Shown piece after piece: positions 25,913 through 36,193 of a stretch of 64,000 nt of DNA. Position 1 is the stretch's first letter; each line of letters opens with the position of its first letter. The stretch lies in the NCBI GenBank assembly GCA_030681645.1, contig JAUXRX010000048.1:1-64000 (forward strand), written 5' to 3'. The notes below the pieces were generated by a model. It was not told where the DNA came from, ran no database searches, and saw only the letters and a program-made list of their open reading frames with translations. The stretch comes from Archangium sp. GTDB taxonomy: Bacteria; Myxococcota; Myxococcia; Myxococcales; Myxococcaceae. Made by a program: the position numbers and the translations under genes.

Positions 25913-27685
25913 TTGGCCGTCTTCATCTGTCAGGGTTGCGGCGCCGAGCACTCGAGCTGGGGCGGAAAGTGCCCCCAGTGCGGCACGTCCGAGACCATTC
26001 GCCTCGCGCCGGCCACCGATCGAATGGTCGATCGCGTGGTGAAGGGGAAGTTCAAGATCATCCGCAAGCTGGGGCAGGGCGGCATGGGCGCCGTCTACCT
26101 GGCCGAGCAGCTCGGCATCGGCCACCGCGTCGCGCTCAAGTTCCTCAAGTCGGAGTTCTCGTCTGACGCCGAGATCGCCCGCCGCTTCCTCAACGAGGCC
26201 AAGTCGTACGCGCGCGTGGCGCACCCCAACGCCGTCGCGCTGCATGACTTCGGGCAGGACGACGAAGGCAACCTCTTCATCGCCATGGAGTACTGCGAAG
26301 GGGTCGACCTCAAGAAGGTGATCGCCGAGCAGGGCCGGCTGCCGATGATCGAGGCGATCGAGATCGTCCTCCAGGTCGCCGACGTGCTCGCCAACGCGCA
26401 CGAAAAGGGCGTGATCCACCGCGATCTCAAGCCCGAGAACATCATGATCCGCCGCGGCATCCGCGGGGTGCACGCCAAGGTGCTCGACTTCGGCATCGCC
26501 CGGCTGATGGACGCCGGCACCAAGCTCACCGTCGCCGGCGCCATCGCGGGCACGCCCCGCTACATGTCGCCCGAGCAGGTCGAGGGCAAGGAAGTCGACG
26601 CGCGCGCCGACATCTACTCGCTGGGCGTGGTGCTCTTCGAGTCGCTCACCGGCCGCCAGCCCTTCGACGGCACCACCATCTCGGAGATCCTCCGCAAGCA
26701 GGTGACCCAGCCGCTCCCGGCGCTGGCCAGCTTCGCGCCCGATCTCGACTACCCCGATCTCGAGGCGGTGCTCCAGCGCGCGTGCCTCAAGCCCACCGAC
26801 GGCCGCTGGCCCGACATGTTGTCCTTCGCCAGCGCGTTGTCGCAGGCGATCCCCACCCAGGCACACCTCTCGCTGCCGCCGCTGCAGCGCAGCAACACCA
26901 ACGTGCGCGCGGTGGCCACGCCGCTGCCGGGCTCGAACCTCTCGGGCATCGCCACGCCGGGCACCGAGGTCGACGCGGCGTCCACCGATCGCACCCTGAT
27001 GAAGACCGGCGAGGCCTCCGCGGTGGCGCGCAAGCCGTCGCAGCCGCTGGCGCAGACCATCGGCGAACTCGCGCCTCGAGGGGAAATCGGCGAGCTGCAG
27101 CTCGACGGGCGCCCGGGGCACTCGACCCAGATCGGTGACGCGTCGCTCCCGCCCACCGTGCCGAAGTCGAAGGCGCCCCTGTTCGTGGTCGGCGCCGTGG
27201 TGCTCGCGCTGCTCGGTGGCGTCGGCTACCTCGTCACCCGTCCCGATTCGCAGCAGCCGGTGGTGGTGAAGAACGATCCCCCACCCGTGAAGGACCCCGT
27301 GGTCGAGCCGCCCAGGGTCGACCCCGGCGCGGAGGCCCTCAAGCTGCTGCGCGAGCAGGAAGCCCGTTCCCGCGAAGAGAACGCCCGCATGAGCCTGGGC
27401 AAGGGCAAGACCGAGTTCGAGGTGGCCAAGCTCGACGAGGCCGAGACGTACCTCAAGTCGGTCGCGCCGGAGTCCGAGGCCTCGGTCGAGGCGAAGGCCC
27501 TGCTGGAGAAGATCGGCACCATCCGCGAGAAGCTGAAGCTCGCCGGTGGGCTGCGGGCGAAGGGCCAATGCGATCAGGCGCTGCCGTTGTTCAAGGCCGT
27601 GCTCGCGCTCAACTCCCGCGTGAAGGACGCGATCGACGGCGCCGCTGATTGCCGGCGGAGCATGGTCGACCCGACCATGGAATGA
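25913..27685 (+). CDS. Membrane Ser/Thr protein kinase with N-terminal zinc ribbon
   Basis: A 590-residue kinase of the bacterial PknB type. A zinc ribbon opens it (CQGCGAEHSSWGGKCPQCGT). The kinase domain has LGQGGMGAVYLAEQ (P-loop), ALKFLK (ATP Lys), HRDLKPENIM near residue 170, DFGIARL near residue 192 and GTPRYMSPEQ near residue 210, all intact. A Thr/Pro-rich juxtamembrane stretch is followed by one membrane helix (APLFVVGAVVLALLGGVGYL, about 421-440). Outside lies a coiled-coil/TPR-like domain. It would sense a periplasmic cue and phosphorylate cytoplasmic proteins. Start is TTG 25913; the zinc ribbon begins within five codons of it, which supports that choice. Confidence 0.9.
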   Translation: MAVFICQGCGAEHSSWGGKCPQCGTSETIRLAPATDRMVDRVVKGKFKIIRKLGQGGMGAVYLAEQLGIGHRVALKFLKSEFSSDAEIARRFLNEAKSYARVAHPNAVALHDFGQDDEGNLFIAMEYCEGVDLKKVIAEQGRLPMIEAIEIVLQVADVLANAHEKGVIHRDLKPENIMIRRGIRGVHAKVLDFGIARLMDAGTKLTVAGAIAGTPRYMSPEQVEGKEVDARADIYSLGVVLFESLTGRQPFDGTTISEILRKQVTQPLPALASFAPDLDYPDLEAVLQRACLKPTDGRWPDMLSFASALSQAIPTQAHLSLPPLQRSNTNVRAVATPLPGSNLSGIATPGTEVDAASTDRTLMKTGEASAVARKPSQPLAQTIGELAPRGEIGELQLDGRPGHSTQIGDASLPPTVPKSKAPLFVVGAVVLALLGGVGYLVTRPDSQQPVVVKNDPPPVKDPVVEPPRVDPGAEALKLLREQEARSREENARMSLGKGKTEFEVAKLDEAETYLKSVAPESEASVEAKALLEKIGTIREKLKLAGGLRAKGQCDQALPLFKAVLALNSRVKDAIDGAADCRRSMVDPTME

Positions 27686-28629
27686 GCGCGCTCTCTCTTC
27701 AGCGCCGCGCCCCGCTGACCGGCGCGGTCGAGGGCCGGCCCGAGGCGCCGCCCGCCCCCTCGCGCGCCTCCACGTTCCTCGTCGGCTCCTCGTTGCGAAT
27801 GCTCCGCGCGCTGCCCCGCGTGGCCCGGGAGCGCTTTGGCGCCTTCGTCGGTTGGCTCGCCTGGACCCTCCGCATCCGCCGCGCGGTGGCGATCGACAAC
27901 GTGCGCCACGCGTTCCCCGAGCGCGAGCCGGCCGAACACCGCCGCATCGCGCGCGCCGCCTTCAGCTCGATGTCGCGGGCGATGCTCGAGTCGGTCACCT
28001 CCGATCTCCTCACCGACGCCGAGGTCGAGCAGGCCGTCTCGGTGTCCGATTGGAAGGGCCTCGACGTGCTCCTCGCCGAGCGCAAGCCGGTGCTGATCGC
28101 CTCGGCGCACCTCGGCAGCTGGGAGCTCTTCGCCGAGGTGATGGCCCGCCGCGGGCACGTCTTCTCGGCGGTGGTGCGGCCGCTCAGCGGCGCCTTCAAC
28201 CAGTGGTTGATGCGCAGCCGGCAGCGCGCCGGCGTCGAGCTGATCCTCCAGCGGGGCGCCCTCAGGGGCATGCTCAAGGCCCTGCGCCGGGGCCGCGCGG
28301 TGGTGCAGTTGATCGACCAGGCGCTGCCCGGCCCCGAGGCGCTCTGGGTGCCGTTCTTCGGCCGGCCGGCCTCGACCACGCCGGCAATCTCGATGGCCGC
28401 GCTCCGCTCGGGCGCGCCGGTCTACGTGGTCGTCGCCGTGCGCCGCGAAGGCCGGCTCGAGATGCGCGTCGAAGGTCCGGTGCCGCTGCCCGAACGTCCC
28501 ACCCGCCCGGAAGTGCTCGAGGCCCACACCGCCGCGCTCACCGCCATCCTGGAAGAGCAGGTGCGCGCCCAGCCCGAGCAGTGGCTCTGGCTGCACCGCC
28601 GCTGGAAGCGCAGCGGCGCGCCGGGCTGA
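27682..28629 (+). CDS. LpxL/HtrB-type lipid A acyltransferase family protein
   Basis: About 315 residues, overlapping the kinase stop by four bases (ATGA). The acyltransferase motif HLGSWE (H-x4-E) lies near residue 143. The family's VVRPLSGAFNQWL region, LIDQALPG and the terminal EQWLWLHRRWK follow. Such enzymes add a secondary acyl chain to lipid A on the inner membrane or make related acylated lipids. The N-terminal hydrophobic helix (around FGAFVGWLAWTL) anchors it. Its link to the kinase gene is only by position. Confidence 0.85.
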   Translation: MSALSLQRRAPLTGAVEGRPEAPPAPSRASTFLVGSSLRMLRALPRVARERFGAFVGWLAWTLRIRRAVAIDNVRHAFPEREPAEHRRIARAAFSSMSRAMLESVTSDLLTDAEVEQAVSVSDWKGLDVLLAERKPVLIASAHLGSWELFAEVMARRGHVFSAVVRPLSGAFNQWLMRSRQRAGVELILQRGALRGMLKALRRGRAVVQLIDQALPGPEALWVPFFGRPASTTPAISMAALRSGAPVYVVVAVRREGRLEMRVEGPVPLPERPTRPEVLEAHTAALTAILEEQVRAQPEQWLWLHRRWKRSGAPG

Positions 28630-28632
28630 GCC

Positions 28633-30363
28633 GTGACCGTGGGCGCGGAGGTGGCGGTGAGGCGTCTTCGTTGGTCCTTCCCGCTGCTCGTGTTGCTGGC
28701 GTGCGGCGGGGCACCCGAGCGGCCTGACGCCGCCTTCGACGATGCCGGTGCCGACGACGCGGGCGCAGGTGACGCAGGCGCCCTCGATTCGGGCGGCGCC
28801 GATTCAGGTGCGAAGGACCCGCCCGACGCCGGACCGCGGCCCACCCTGGTGTCGCTCGCGCTCGAGGTCGACCTGACGCTGGGGCGCGCGATCAGCACCT
28901 CGTCGTGGTCGTTTCCCGACGGGGGTGACTGCGCGTACCTGAGCGCGCCGCCGCTCGACCGGGTGCGCTGGGGCGCGGCTGATGCCGTGGTGTCGAGGGA
29001 CGGAGGCCTGCTCGTCGCGTGCGGCGCGCCTCAGCAACCGATCGCGGACCTCACCGCCGAAGGGCCGCTCGCGGCCCCGCTGGCTCCCGGCACGGACCAG
29101 GGCTTCGCAGTGCGGCAGGGCCGCGTCGGCCGCTTCACCTCGGTGCTCAGCTGGGTCGAGGGGTGCGGCAGGTTGGTGGCCTGCGACCCCCACCCGGCGC
29201 TGCAGGTGCCGATTCACTTCACCGTGATCCACGCGCCTGATGAGCGCGTGCTCTGCCCCGGCCGGGTGAGCGCTGCGCCCCGCCTGACCACCTGCGCGCC
29301 GCTCGCTCCCACGCCCAGCTACTCGGGCCTGCTGCTCGTGGCTGCGACCTCGTGGCAGAGCGCGCTGCTCGCGCAGACCGACGCCGGGGTGGTGACGCTC
29401 CACGACGCGCCGGGGAGCGCGGTGCGCCAGGCCCTCGACCCGGCCGAGGTCTCCGCGGCCCTCGACTGGTTCACCGCCACGCTCGGGCCGCTGCCGTACG
29501 GGCCCGAGCTCCAGGTGGCGGCGGGGCCGCTCACCTGGCTCGGCTTCGAGGGCCCGGGCCTCATCCTCCTCTCCGAGGAAGCGCCCGACCTGATGCTCCC
29601 GTGGACAGCGGGCACGCTGCACGCCTTCGAGCACGAGCTCGCCCACCAGTGGGCCGGCGACCGCACCACGCTCGTCAGCGCGGCGGACTTCACCGTGAAG
29701 GAGACGCTCGCCGAGTACCTCGTCTTCCGCTTCGAAGAGGATCGCGCTCCGCCTCGCGCCCTCGAGACCCGCGCGTACTGGCGCCGCACCGGCCTGTTCG
29801 CTTCGACCTGGCCGAGGCCGGTGGGCCCGGCGCTGCCGCCGCTGATCGTGCTGGCGGCCGACGGCACCGGCAGCGGCCCGATGGTGCTCCTGCAGCTCGA
29901 GCCGCTCCTGGGCCGCGACGCCGTCCTCCGCGCGGTGCAGGCCGTGTTGCGCGCCCCCGGCGCCATCGGCTGGGACGAGCTCCGCGTCGCGCTGGAGCAG
30001 CAGAGCGGCCAGGCGCTCCGCGGCTATTTCGACGCGTGGGCGTTCGGCTCGGGCGAGCCCGACTGGCCGGTCCTCTCGGCGGCGCTGCGCCAGGACGCCG
30101 CCGGTTGGTTCCTCGAGGTGCGCCAGTCTTCGCCTTCGGGGCGCCGCTACCCCATGCAGGTCGCCCTCGAGGTCGAGCTCTCCTCGGGCGCGCGGGTGCC
30201 GATGCACGCCGACTTTCCGCTCGAGCAAACCCCCGGGCTCGTTCGCGTCGCGCTGCCCGAAGCGCCGGCGGCGTGGACCATCGACCCCGATCGGCGGCTG
30301 CTCTGGTGGCCCGACCAGGCGCCGCTGGTGAGGCCGTGGGCGCCCGCAGGCTTGGTGTTCTGA
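28633..30363 (+). CDS. M1-type zinc metallopeptidase lipoprotein
   Basis: About 576 residues from GTG 28633. A signal peptide ends in the lipobox LLACGG and is followed by an Asp/Ala/Gly-rich spacer (DDAGADDAGAGDAGALDSGG). The M1 zinc site is complete: HELAHQW at residues 334-340 with the third ligand Glu357 exactly 18 residues after the second His (KETLAEYLV). The HEXXH-x18-E layout is that of aminopeptidase N/leukotriene A4 hydrolase-like enzymes. The N-terminal half is beta-rich and diverged and the GxMEN motif is not evident, so substrate choice may differ. It would be anchored to the outer membrane facing the periplasm or outside. Confidence 0.82.
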   Translation: MTVGAEVAVRRLRWSFPLLVLLACGGAPERPDAAFDDAGADDAGAGDAGALDSGGADSGAKDPPDAGPRPTLVSLALEVDLTLGRAISTSSWSFPDGGDCAYLSAPPLDRVRWGAADAVVSRDGGLLVACGAPQQPIADLTAEGPLAAPLAPGTDQGFAVRQGRVGRFTSVLSWVEGCGRLVACDPHPALQVPIHFTVIHAPDERVLCPGRVSAAPRLTTCAPLAPTPSYSGLLLVAATSWQSALLAQTDAGVVTLHDAPGSAVRQALDPAEVSAALDWFTATLGPLPYGPELQVAAGPLTWLGFEGPGLILLSEEAPDLMLPWTAGTLHAFEHELAHQWAGDRTTLVSAADFTVKETLAEYLVFRFEEDRAPPRALETRAYWRRTGLFASTWPRPVGPALPPLIVLAADGTGSGPMVLLQLEPLLGRDAVLRAVQAVLRAPGAIGWDELRVALEQQSGQALRGYFDAWAFGSGEPDWPVLSAALRQDAAGWFLEVRQSSPSGRRYPMQVALEVELSSGARVPMHADFPLEQTPGLVRVALPEAPAAWTIDPDRRLLWWPDQAPLVRPWAPAGLVF

Positions 30364-30368
30364 ATCAC

Positions 30369-30394
30369 CGTTCGCCCCGAGCGGGGTCGAGGGG
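30369..30394. repeat. Dispersed HPEP-type repeat, copy C
   Basis: CGTTCGCCCCGAGCGGGGTC plus GAGGGG lies between the convergent peptidase and barrel genes, four bases before the barrel gene's stop. The CCCCGAGCGGGG-like palindrome can form a short stem. It is the only copy in this window that sits cleanly between genes in convergent orientation. Confidence 0.7.
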
Positions 30395-30397
30395 CGT

Positions 30398-31966
30398 CTA
30401 GATCGCCAGCCGCAGCAGCACGCCGGCCTGGACCAGCGGCGGGTAGCGCAGCGGCCCCAGCGAGGTGCGGATCTGGGCGCCCGCGCCGGGTTGCCCGATC
30501 TCGGCGAGGTTGGCGATGTCGTTGATCGACTGCGCCGAGAGCTTGAAGCGCAGCTGACCGCCGGGCTGCCCGTAGAACACCGAGCCGAACGCCTGCACGC
30601 TCAAGAAGTTGAGCACCCGGAAGATCACGTCGAGGCGGGTGAGCGCGGCGGGGTCGTTGATGATGATGATGTTCGAGAGGGCGACGGTGATCCAATCGAA
30701 CCCGGGGATGCCGGGCGAGGCGAGGGTGATCGCGAGGTTGTGCTTGCCCTGGTACAGCGCCACGCTCTGCATCGGGTCGAGCGTCTTGCCCAGCACCGAG
30801 GGCGCGAAGGTCTGCACCTGGTAGCCGATCGGGCTCTCGTAGCCGACCGGGTTGTAGAAGTACTCCACGCCCACGATCGCGAAGTTCTTGTCGGTGTAGT
30901 TGAACTGAAAGCTCGCGCCTCCCGACACCTGCACCACCACCCGCGGCGAGGCCTTCGAGGTGATGTTGCCGATGTTCGCCAGCAGGTTCTCGTCGGTCAG
31001 GTCCGCCGGGAAGTCGAAGAGCGCGAAGTCCTGCCCGTCGCGGAAGGCGGCCTCGGCGTAGAGGTCGATCGGGCCCACCGCCGAGCTGATGTCGAGCGCG
31101 TAGCGCTGGCGCCGGCCTTCCTGCCACACGCCCGCGATGCCGATCTCCGCGGGGCCGAGCACGAACTCGCCGCGCAGCGCGCCGCCCAGCTGGTTGAGCT
31201 TCAAGCCGGTCGAGCTGACGTCGACGCCATCGAGCAGGCCGTAGGCGTAGAAGTTCCACCCCAGCGATTCGATCGGCACGTGCACCTTCACCGCGTTCAC
31301 GCCCAGGCGCACGTCGAACGGGTTGAGCGCGTCACGCGGCCGGGAATTGAGGAAGTCGGTCGGGTACCAGATGCGCGAGACGCCCCAGCGCACCTTCTGG
31401 CGGCCGATGGTGAGGTACACCTTGCGCGCGATGTCGAAGCGCAGCCAGAGCTGGTCGAGGAACACCGAGGGGTTCGCCCGCGTCGCCGGCGTGAGCCCCA
31501 CGAAGGTGCCCGTCGCCCCGGCCGCGGTGGTGGTGCTGCTCGCGCCGTCGCCCGTCGGGTAGGTCGGGTCGAACTGCAGGCGGCCGTTGACGAACGCGCG
31601 CAGCCGGTCGCTGGGGCGGCCGTCGAGGTAGACGTCGAGGATCATCGGGGCCGAGAACGCGCCCTCGAGGAACTTGCGGCCTTCCTGGAAGTAGCCCTGC
31701 CCGAACATCAGCAGCGAGCCGCCGATCTTGAGCGGGTCCGACACGGCCTCGGCGGTGTCGAACTTCGAGACCACCGGCCCGGCGTTGAGCTGATCACGAT
31801 CGCGATCGACGCCGCCGTCCGAGACCTCTTCGGGCGCGGCCGCCACGCCCGCATCGACGGCGAGCGGGGCGTCGTCGCTGCTGCCGAACATGTCTGCTTC
31901 GTTCGGACGATCCTGCGCCGACGCCAGCGCGGGGATCAGCGCGGCTGCAATCAGGGAGAGGCGCAT
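30398..31966 (-). CDS. Outer-membrane beta-barrel protein (DUF1302-like)
   Basis: A 522-residue protein with signal peptide MRLSLIAAALIPALASAQ. A low-complexity Asp/Ala/Val region follows, then strand-rich sequence throughout (LRFDIARKVYLTIGRQKVRW, GWNFYAYGLLDGVDVSSTGL) that ends VLLRLAI. No plug or TonB box is seen. It closes an operon with a LolA-like periplasmic protein and an ABC exporter, which suggests that it receives or exports whatever the transporter moves. Confidence 0.7.
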   Translation of the reverse strand: MRLSLIAAALIPALASAQDRPNEADMFGSSDDAPLAVDAGVAAAPEEVSDGGVDRDRDQLNAGPVVSKFDTAEAVSDPLKIGGSLLMFGQGYFQEGRKFLEGAFSAPMILDVYLDGRPSDRLRAFVNGRLQFDPTYPTGDGASSTTTAAGATGTFVGLTPATRANPSVFLDQLWLRFDIARKVYLTIGRQKVRWGVSRIWYPTDFLNSRPRDALNPFDVRLGVNAVKVHVPIESLGWNFYAYGLLDGVDVSSTGLKLNQLGGALRGEFVLGPAEIGIAGVWQEGRRQRYALDISSAVGPIDLYAEAAFRDGQDFALFDFPADLTDENLLANIGNITSKASPRVVVQVSGGASFQFNYTDKNFAIVGVEYFYNPVGYESPIGYQVQTFAPSVLGKTLDPMQSVALYQGKHNLAITLASPGIPGFDWITVALSNIIIINDPAALTRLDVIFRVLNFLSVQAFGSVFYGQPGGQLRFKLSAQSINDIANLAEIGQPGAGAQIRTSLGPLRYPPLVQAGVLLRLAI

Positions 31967-31975
31967 GGCGTTCCT

Positions 31976-32749
31976 TCAGCGGCTCTTCGACTCGAGCCAG
32001 GCCTTGGTGAACATGTTCTGATCGAGGTTCGACAGGTCGACCGACTTCATCAGCACCAGCGTCGAGTTCGACTTCTCCACCTCGTCGAAGAAGCGCATCT
32101 CGCCGGGGAACCACACCTCGGACTTCTTCGACTCGGAGAAGAGCTTCTGCCACTTCGGGTAATACGCGGTGCGCATGAGCCGCCCCGAGAGCGCGAACTC
32201 CTGCCGCTTGAGGATGTTGTGGTTCACCTTGTCGATCCACAGCTTCACCACCGGGTAGGCCACGTCGACGCCGTCCTTCACCTTGAGCTCGAGCCTCACC
32301 GTCTCGTACTTGCCCAGCTTCTCTTCGCCTTCGAACTTCGGCTCGAACTCCTCGGCCAGGCGCGACTCGTCGAAGTCACTGCGCCGCGAGTTGGTGCCGC
32401 CGATGCGCTCGCGCTCGGTGGCGCGCTCCCACTTGCCCGTGCCGGGGTCGTAGCTCCACAGGTTCTTGTCGAGGCGCAGGTAGCCCTTGCCCTCTTCGCT
32501 CTTGGGCTTGGTGAAGAGCAGCATCAGCTTGTCGTCGCTGTCGCGCCTGAAGATCATCACCTCGCGCACCACGTCGGCCTTGTCCTTCTCCTTCTGCTCC
32601 ATGTACGCGAGCGCCTTGTAGTCGCCGCCGTTGCGCTGGCGATCGTCGAGCTCGTTGAGGAGCTTGAGCATCTCCTCCTTCGAGAGGTCAGCGGCCAGCG
32701 CCGGCCCGGCCAGCGTGAGGGACAGCACCAACAGGATCGCGTTTCGCAT
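31976..32749 (-). CDS. Outer-membrane lipoprotein-sorting-like protein (LolA-type fold)
   Basis: About 257 residues. The signal peptide is MRNAILLVLSLTLAGPALAA. The family core reads YMEQKEKDKADVVREVMIFR, KGYLRLDKNLWSYDPGTGKW, RSDFDESRLAEEFEP and VAYPVVKLWIDKVNHNILKR, the pattern of the outer-membrane lipoprotein-sorting family related to LolA/LppX. These periplasmic carriers shuttle lipids or lipoproteins. It lies directly behind two FtsX-like permeases, so it probably takes cargo from them. A GTG at 32758 overlaps the permease stop (GTGA) and could start translation three codons earlier; the ATG at 32749 gives a cleaner signal peptide. Confidence 0.82.
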   Translation of the reverse strand: MRNAILLVLSLTLAGPALAADLSKEEMLKLLNELDDRQRNGGDYKALAYMEQKEKDKADVVREVMIFRRDSDDKLMLLFTKPKSEEGKGYLRLDKNLWSYDPGTGKWERATERERIGGTNSRRSDFDESRLAEEFEPKFEGEEKLGKYETVRLELKVKDGVDVAYPVVKLWIDKVNHNILKRQEFALSGRLMRTAYYPKWQKLFSESKKSEVWFPGEMRFFDEVEKSNSTLVLMKSVDLSNLDQNMFTKAWLESKSR

Positions 32750-32754
32750 GGTTG

Positions 32755-34068
32755 TCACCCGACGTGAGACATCGCCGTGATCGGCTTGAGCCGGGCGGCG
32801 AGGAAGGAAGGAATGATCGAGATCAGCGTGATGGCGACGGTGATGAAGCCGACCGAGACCAGCACCCAGAAGAGGGTGGGGGAGATCACCAGCCGCTCGG
32901 AGAAGAAGACGAACTGCCAGCTGGGCGGCAGCGCGATGCGCGCGCGCGTCAACAAGAGCGAGCCGAGCACGCCCAGCAAGCCACCGGCCGCGGTGCTCAT
33001 CACCCCCAGCAGGCTGCCCTCGGCGATGAACATGGCCAGCACCGCGTCGCGCTGCATGCCCACCGCGCGCAGCGTGCCGATCTCCCGGGTGCGCTCACGA
33101 ATGCTGATCCACATCACGTTCATGATCCCCACCGCGATGATCGCCATCAGCACGATGATCACGATGGTCGCCAGCGCGGTGAGCGCGGTGACGATCCACT
33201 GCACGAAGCTGGTCTCTTCTTCCCAGTTGGTGACGTCGAGCTTCTGCCCGGTCCAGTTCTCCCGGTTCACCGAGTCGAACTTGGCGAAGTAGGGCCGGGG
33301 ATCGGGGTCCATCAGCTCGAAGCCCTCGGCCGCCAGCACCTTGCGCAGCCGTTCCTGCACCAGCTTCACCTGGTCGATGTCCTTCAGGTACAGCTGCAGC
33401 GCGCCGGTCGACTCATCGTTCAACTGGTAGAGCTGGCGCAGCCCCTGGTCGTTCATGAAGGTGTTCCAGCTCGAGAGCATGCCGATGTCGGCGGCGATCG
33501 CCACCAGGGTGACGTCGACGGTGTTGCTGGTGCCGCGGAAGGTCGGCGCGACGATGGTCATGGTGTCGCCCACCTTCACGCCCAGCTTCTTCGCCTGCGC
33601 CTCGAAGATCAGCATGGCGTTGGGCTTCGTCAGGTCGTCGAGCGTGCCTTCCTTCACCTGCACCACGCGGCGGAAGCCCGGCTCGTTGGTGATGTCGATG
33701 CCGCCGATGCCCACCTGCTGCGCGCTCGATTCGCTCACCAGCTTCGCCCAGCCGCGCCCGCGCTGGACCACGTAGTCGAGCTCGGGCACCTCGCGGTCGA
33801 TCACCTTGCGGATCTTCTTGTAGTTGGTCACCACCGGCGCGCCCGCGCTCGCCGACGCCTTGTAGAAGCCCGCCACGTTGACGTGCCCGCTCATGAGCGT
33901 GGTCGCCGAGAGCAAGAGGGTGGTGCGAATGCCCACGAAGGCCCCGGTGAGCGTCACCAGCAGCGCCGTCACCCCGGCGATCGCCGCCCCCAGGATGAAG
34001 GTGCGCAGCCGGTGCTGCAGCAGGCTGCGAAAGGCGATCACCCAGAGCATGCGGCTGAAGAGGTTCAT
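32755..34068 (-). CDS. ABC transporter permease (LolC/E, MacB/FtsX family)
   Basis: A 437-residue permease. The first membrane helix (TFILGAAIAGVTALLVTLTG) is followed by a periplasmic domain of about 230 residues (MacB_PCD type). The FtsX domain has three C-terminal helices, including VIIVLMAIIAVGIMNVMWIS and the coupling stretch RTREIGTLRAVGMQ that contacts the ATPase. It partners with the larger permease and the ATPase encoded just upstream. Its start overlaps the preceding stop by four bases, so stoichiometric expression is likely. Confidence 0.88.
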   Translation of the reverse strand: MNLFSRMLWVIAFRSLLQHRLRTFILGAAIAGVTALLVTLTGAFVGIRTTLLLSATTLMSGHVNVAGFYKASASAGAPVVTNYKKIRKVIDREVPELDYVVQRGRGWAKLVSESSAQQVGIGGIDITNEPGFRRVVQVKEGTLDDLTKPNAMLIFEAQAKKLGVKVGDTMTIVAPTFRGTSNTVDVTLVAIAADIGMLSSWNTFMNDQGLRQLYQLNDESTGALQLYLKDIDQVKLVQERLRKVLAAEGFELMDPDPRPYFAKFDSVNRENWTGQKLDVTNWEEETSFVQWIVTALTALATIVIIVLMAIIAVGIMNVMWISIRERTREIGTLRAVGMQRDAVLAMFIAEGSLLGVMSTAAGGLLGVLGSLLLTRARIALPPSWQFVFFSERLVISPTLFWVLVSVGFITVAITLISIIPSFLAARLKPITAMSHVG

Positions 34069-36193
34069 TCGTCCGCCTGCATCGCCCGCAGCGGGCTCAC
34101 GCGCATCGCCATCAGCGCAGGGAGGAGGGTGGACCCGATCGTCACCACCAGGATGATCACCATCGCCACCACCAGCGGCCAGGTCGAGAGCTGCGGAATG
34201 AGCCGCGGCCCCGAGAAGAAGAAGTACATGACGTCGTTGGGCGCCGCGATGCCCCTGGTGGCGATCAGCGCGAGCACGCCCGCGCCCGCGACCATGCCCA
34301 GCCCGCCGAAGATGACGCCGAGCACCAGCGACTCGATCAACACCATCGAGAGGATCATGCCCCGCTGCGCGCCGATGGCCCGCATGGTGCCGAACATCTG
34401 CGTGCGCTGCAGCGTGGCCATCAGCACCGAGAGGTACATGATCAACATCGCGGCGATGAAGATGATGCCGACCGCGACGAAGAGCAGGGCGCGGAACACG
34501 TTGATGATCTGCCCCAGCAGGCCCGAGGCCTTCTGCCAGCTCACCACCTGGATGCCGAGAGCCTGGTCCTTCGCCGCCTGCTGGATCTTCGCGATCGTCT
34601 CGTCGAGCTTGCTGGGGTCCTTGAGCATCACCGCCGCGTGCAGCACCACGCCGTCGTCGAGCTGCTGCTGCGTGTACACGCGGCGAATGAGGTCTTCCTC
34701 GCGCAGCTTGCGGCCCGTGCCCGCCAGCGCCGCGTCGGGGTCGATGATGCCCGGCGTCGCCTCGGCGATCACCTCGTCTGCGCCTTCACCGAACAGCTCG
34801 GCTTCCGCGTTCTCGCGGCTGACCGTCTTCGCCCCGGTGTTGCGCTGGATCTCCTTGAGCTCCTCCGCCTTGTCGCTGGTGAGGTAGCCGAACAGCTCGC
34901 GGAAGCTCATCAGGTCCATCAGGCTGGTCGCGCCGGCCAGCGGCGACTTCTCGAGGCCGGTGAACGCGAACGTGCCGTAGACCTTCACGTTCACGTTCTG
35001 GATGTAGCCCGACTTGGTGAAGGCCTTGATGGTGAGCATGTCGCCGACCTTCACCCGGTAGAGCTGCACCTGCGGCACCAGCAGCTCGTAGAACTGCTGG
35101 TAGCGCTGGTCGAAGTTCTCGTCGGTGGTGTCGAGCAGCTGCGAGAGCAGCCCATCGATGCCCGTCTCCTTCGAGGCGAGCACGCCCTGCAGCGAGGTCA
35201 CCAGGGCCGCCGTCTTGATCCCGTCGAGCTGCAGCACCAGCTCGCGGGTCTGGTGGCGGTTCTCCTTCACGAAGCGCTTGAGCTCGTCGTCGGTGGCGAT
35301 CAGCCGGCCGTTGGCGCGCGCGTCTTTGAGCTTGTCGAGGCGGCGCGCCGTCTTCAGCTTCATCTGGTCTTCGTGCATCAGGTCGGCGATCAGGAAGCCG
35401 CGCTGCCCCTGCGGCACCGGCGAGCCCTTGACGATGCGCATGCGGTCGAACGACTTCTGGAACTTGTCGAGGTCGGTGCCCACGTAGCGCAGGAACACCA
35501 GCGAGGTGTCGGTGACGATCGGCGCGATCCGGTTCTCGAGGAACTCGAGGTTGCCGTAGGGGTCCGTCTCGAAGGCGGCCCAGAACGCCTCTTCTTCGAC
35601 CCGCTTGAGCGCCTCGACGTTGCGCGGCTCGACCGACTTCGCGCTGATCATGTCGGCCATCGCCTTCTCGACGTCGCCGCGGAGCACCTTGATGATCTGC
35701 CGCACGTGCGAGATCTCGCTGGCGATGCGGCGCTCGAGCTCTTCCTTCGGCACGCCCTCGAGCTTCGGGTCGCCGGCCTGGCCGTCGCGGGCCTTGTAGA
35801 GGTTGCGCAGTTTTTCCAGGGTGGCGTCGACGATGTTGCCCGAGGTGATCAGCGCCGCCGAGATGCCCATGGGCACCACGACCTTCACGTTGTCGACCTT
35901 CGAGAGCGCCTCCTGGATCTTCGGGAAGTCGTTGATCGCGGGCAGGTCGGGGAAGTTGCCCATCTGGCCGAACAGGGCCAGCTCGTCCTTCGAGGCCGCC
36001 GAGTAGATCTGCAGGTGCCCCGCGAGGCTGCCCACCACCGAGCGCTGCATCGACTGGTTGAGCGAGTCGAGCATGCCGCCCAGCAGCACGAAGATCAGCG
36101 TGCCGAGGAGGATCAGGCCCCCGATGAGCAGGTTGATGGGGCTGGCGAGCAGGTTGCGGATCGCGATCCGCACCAGCAGGACGACCCGGTCAA

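Noticed and set aside
30491-32767. 758-codon open frame on the plus strand
   Set aside because: Antisense to the barrel and LolA-like genes, with a His/Arg/Val-biased composition typical of shadow frames.
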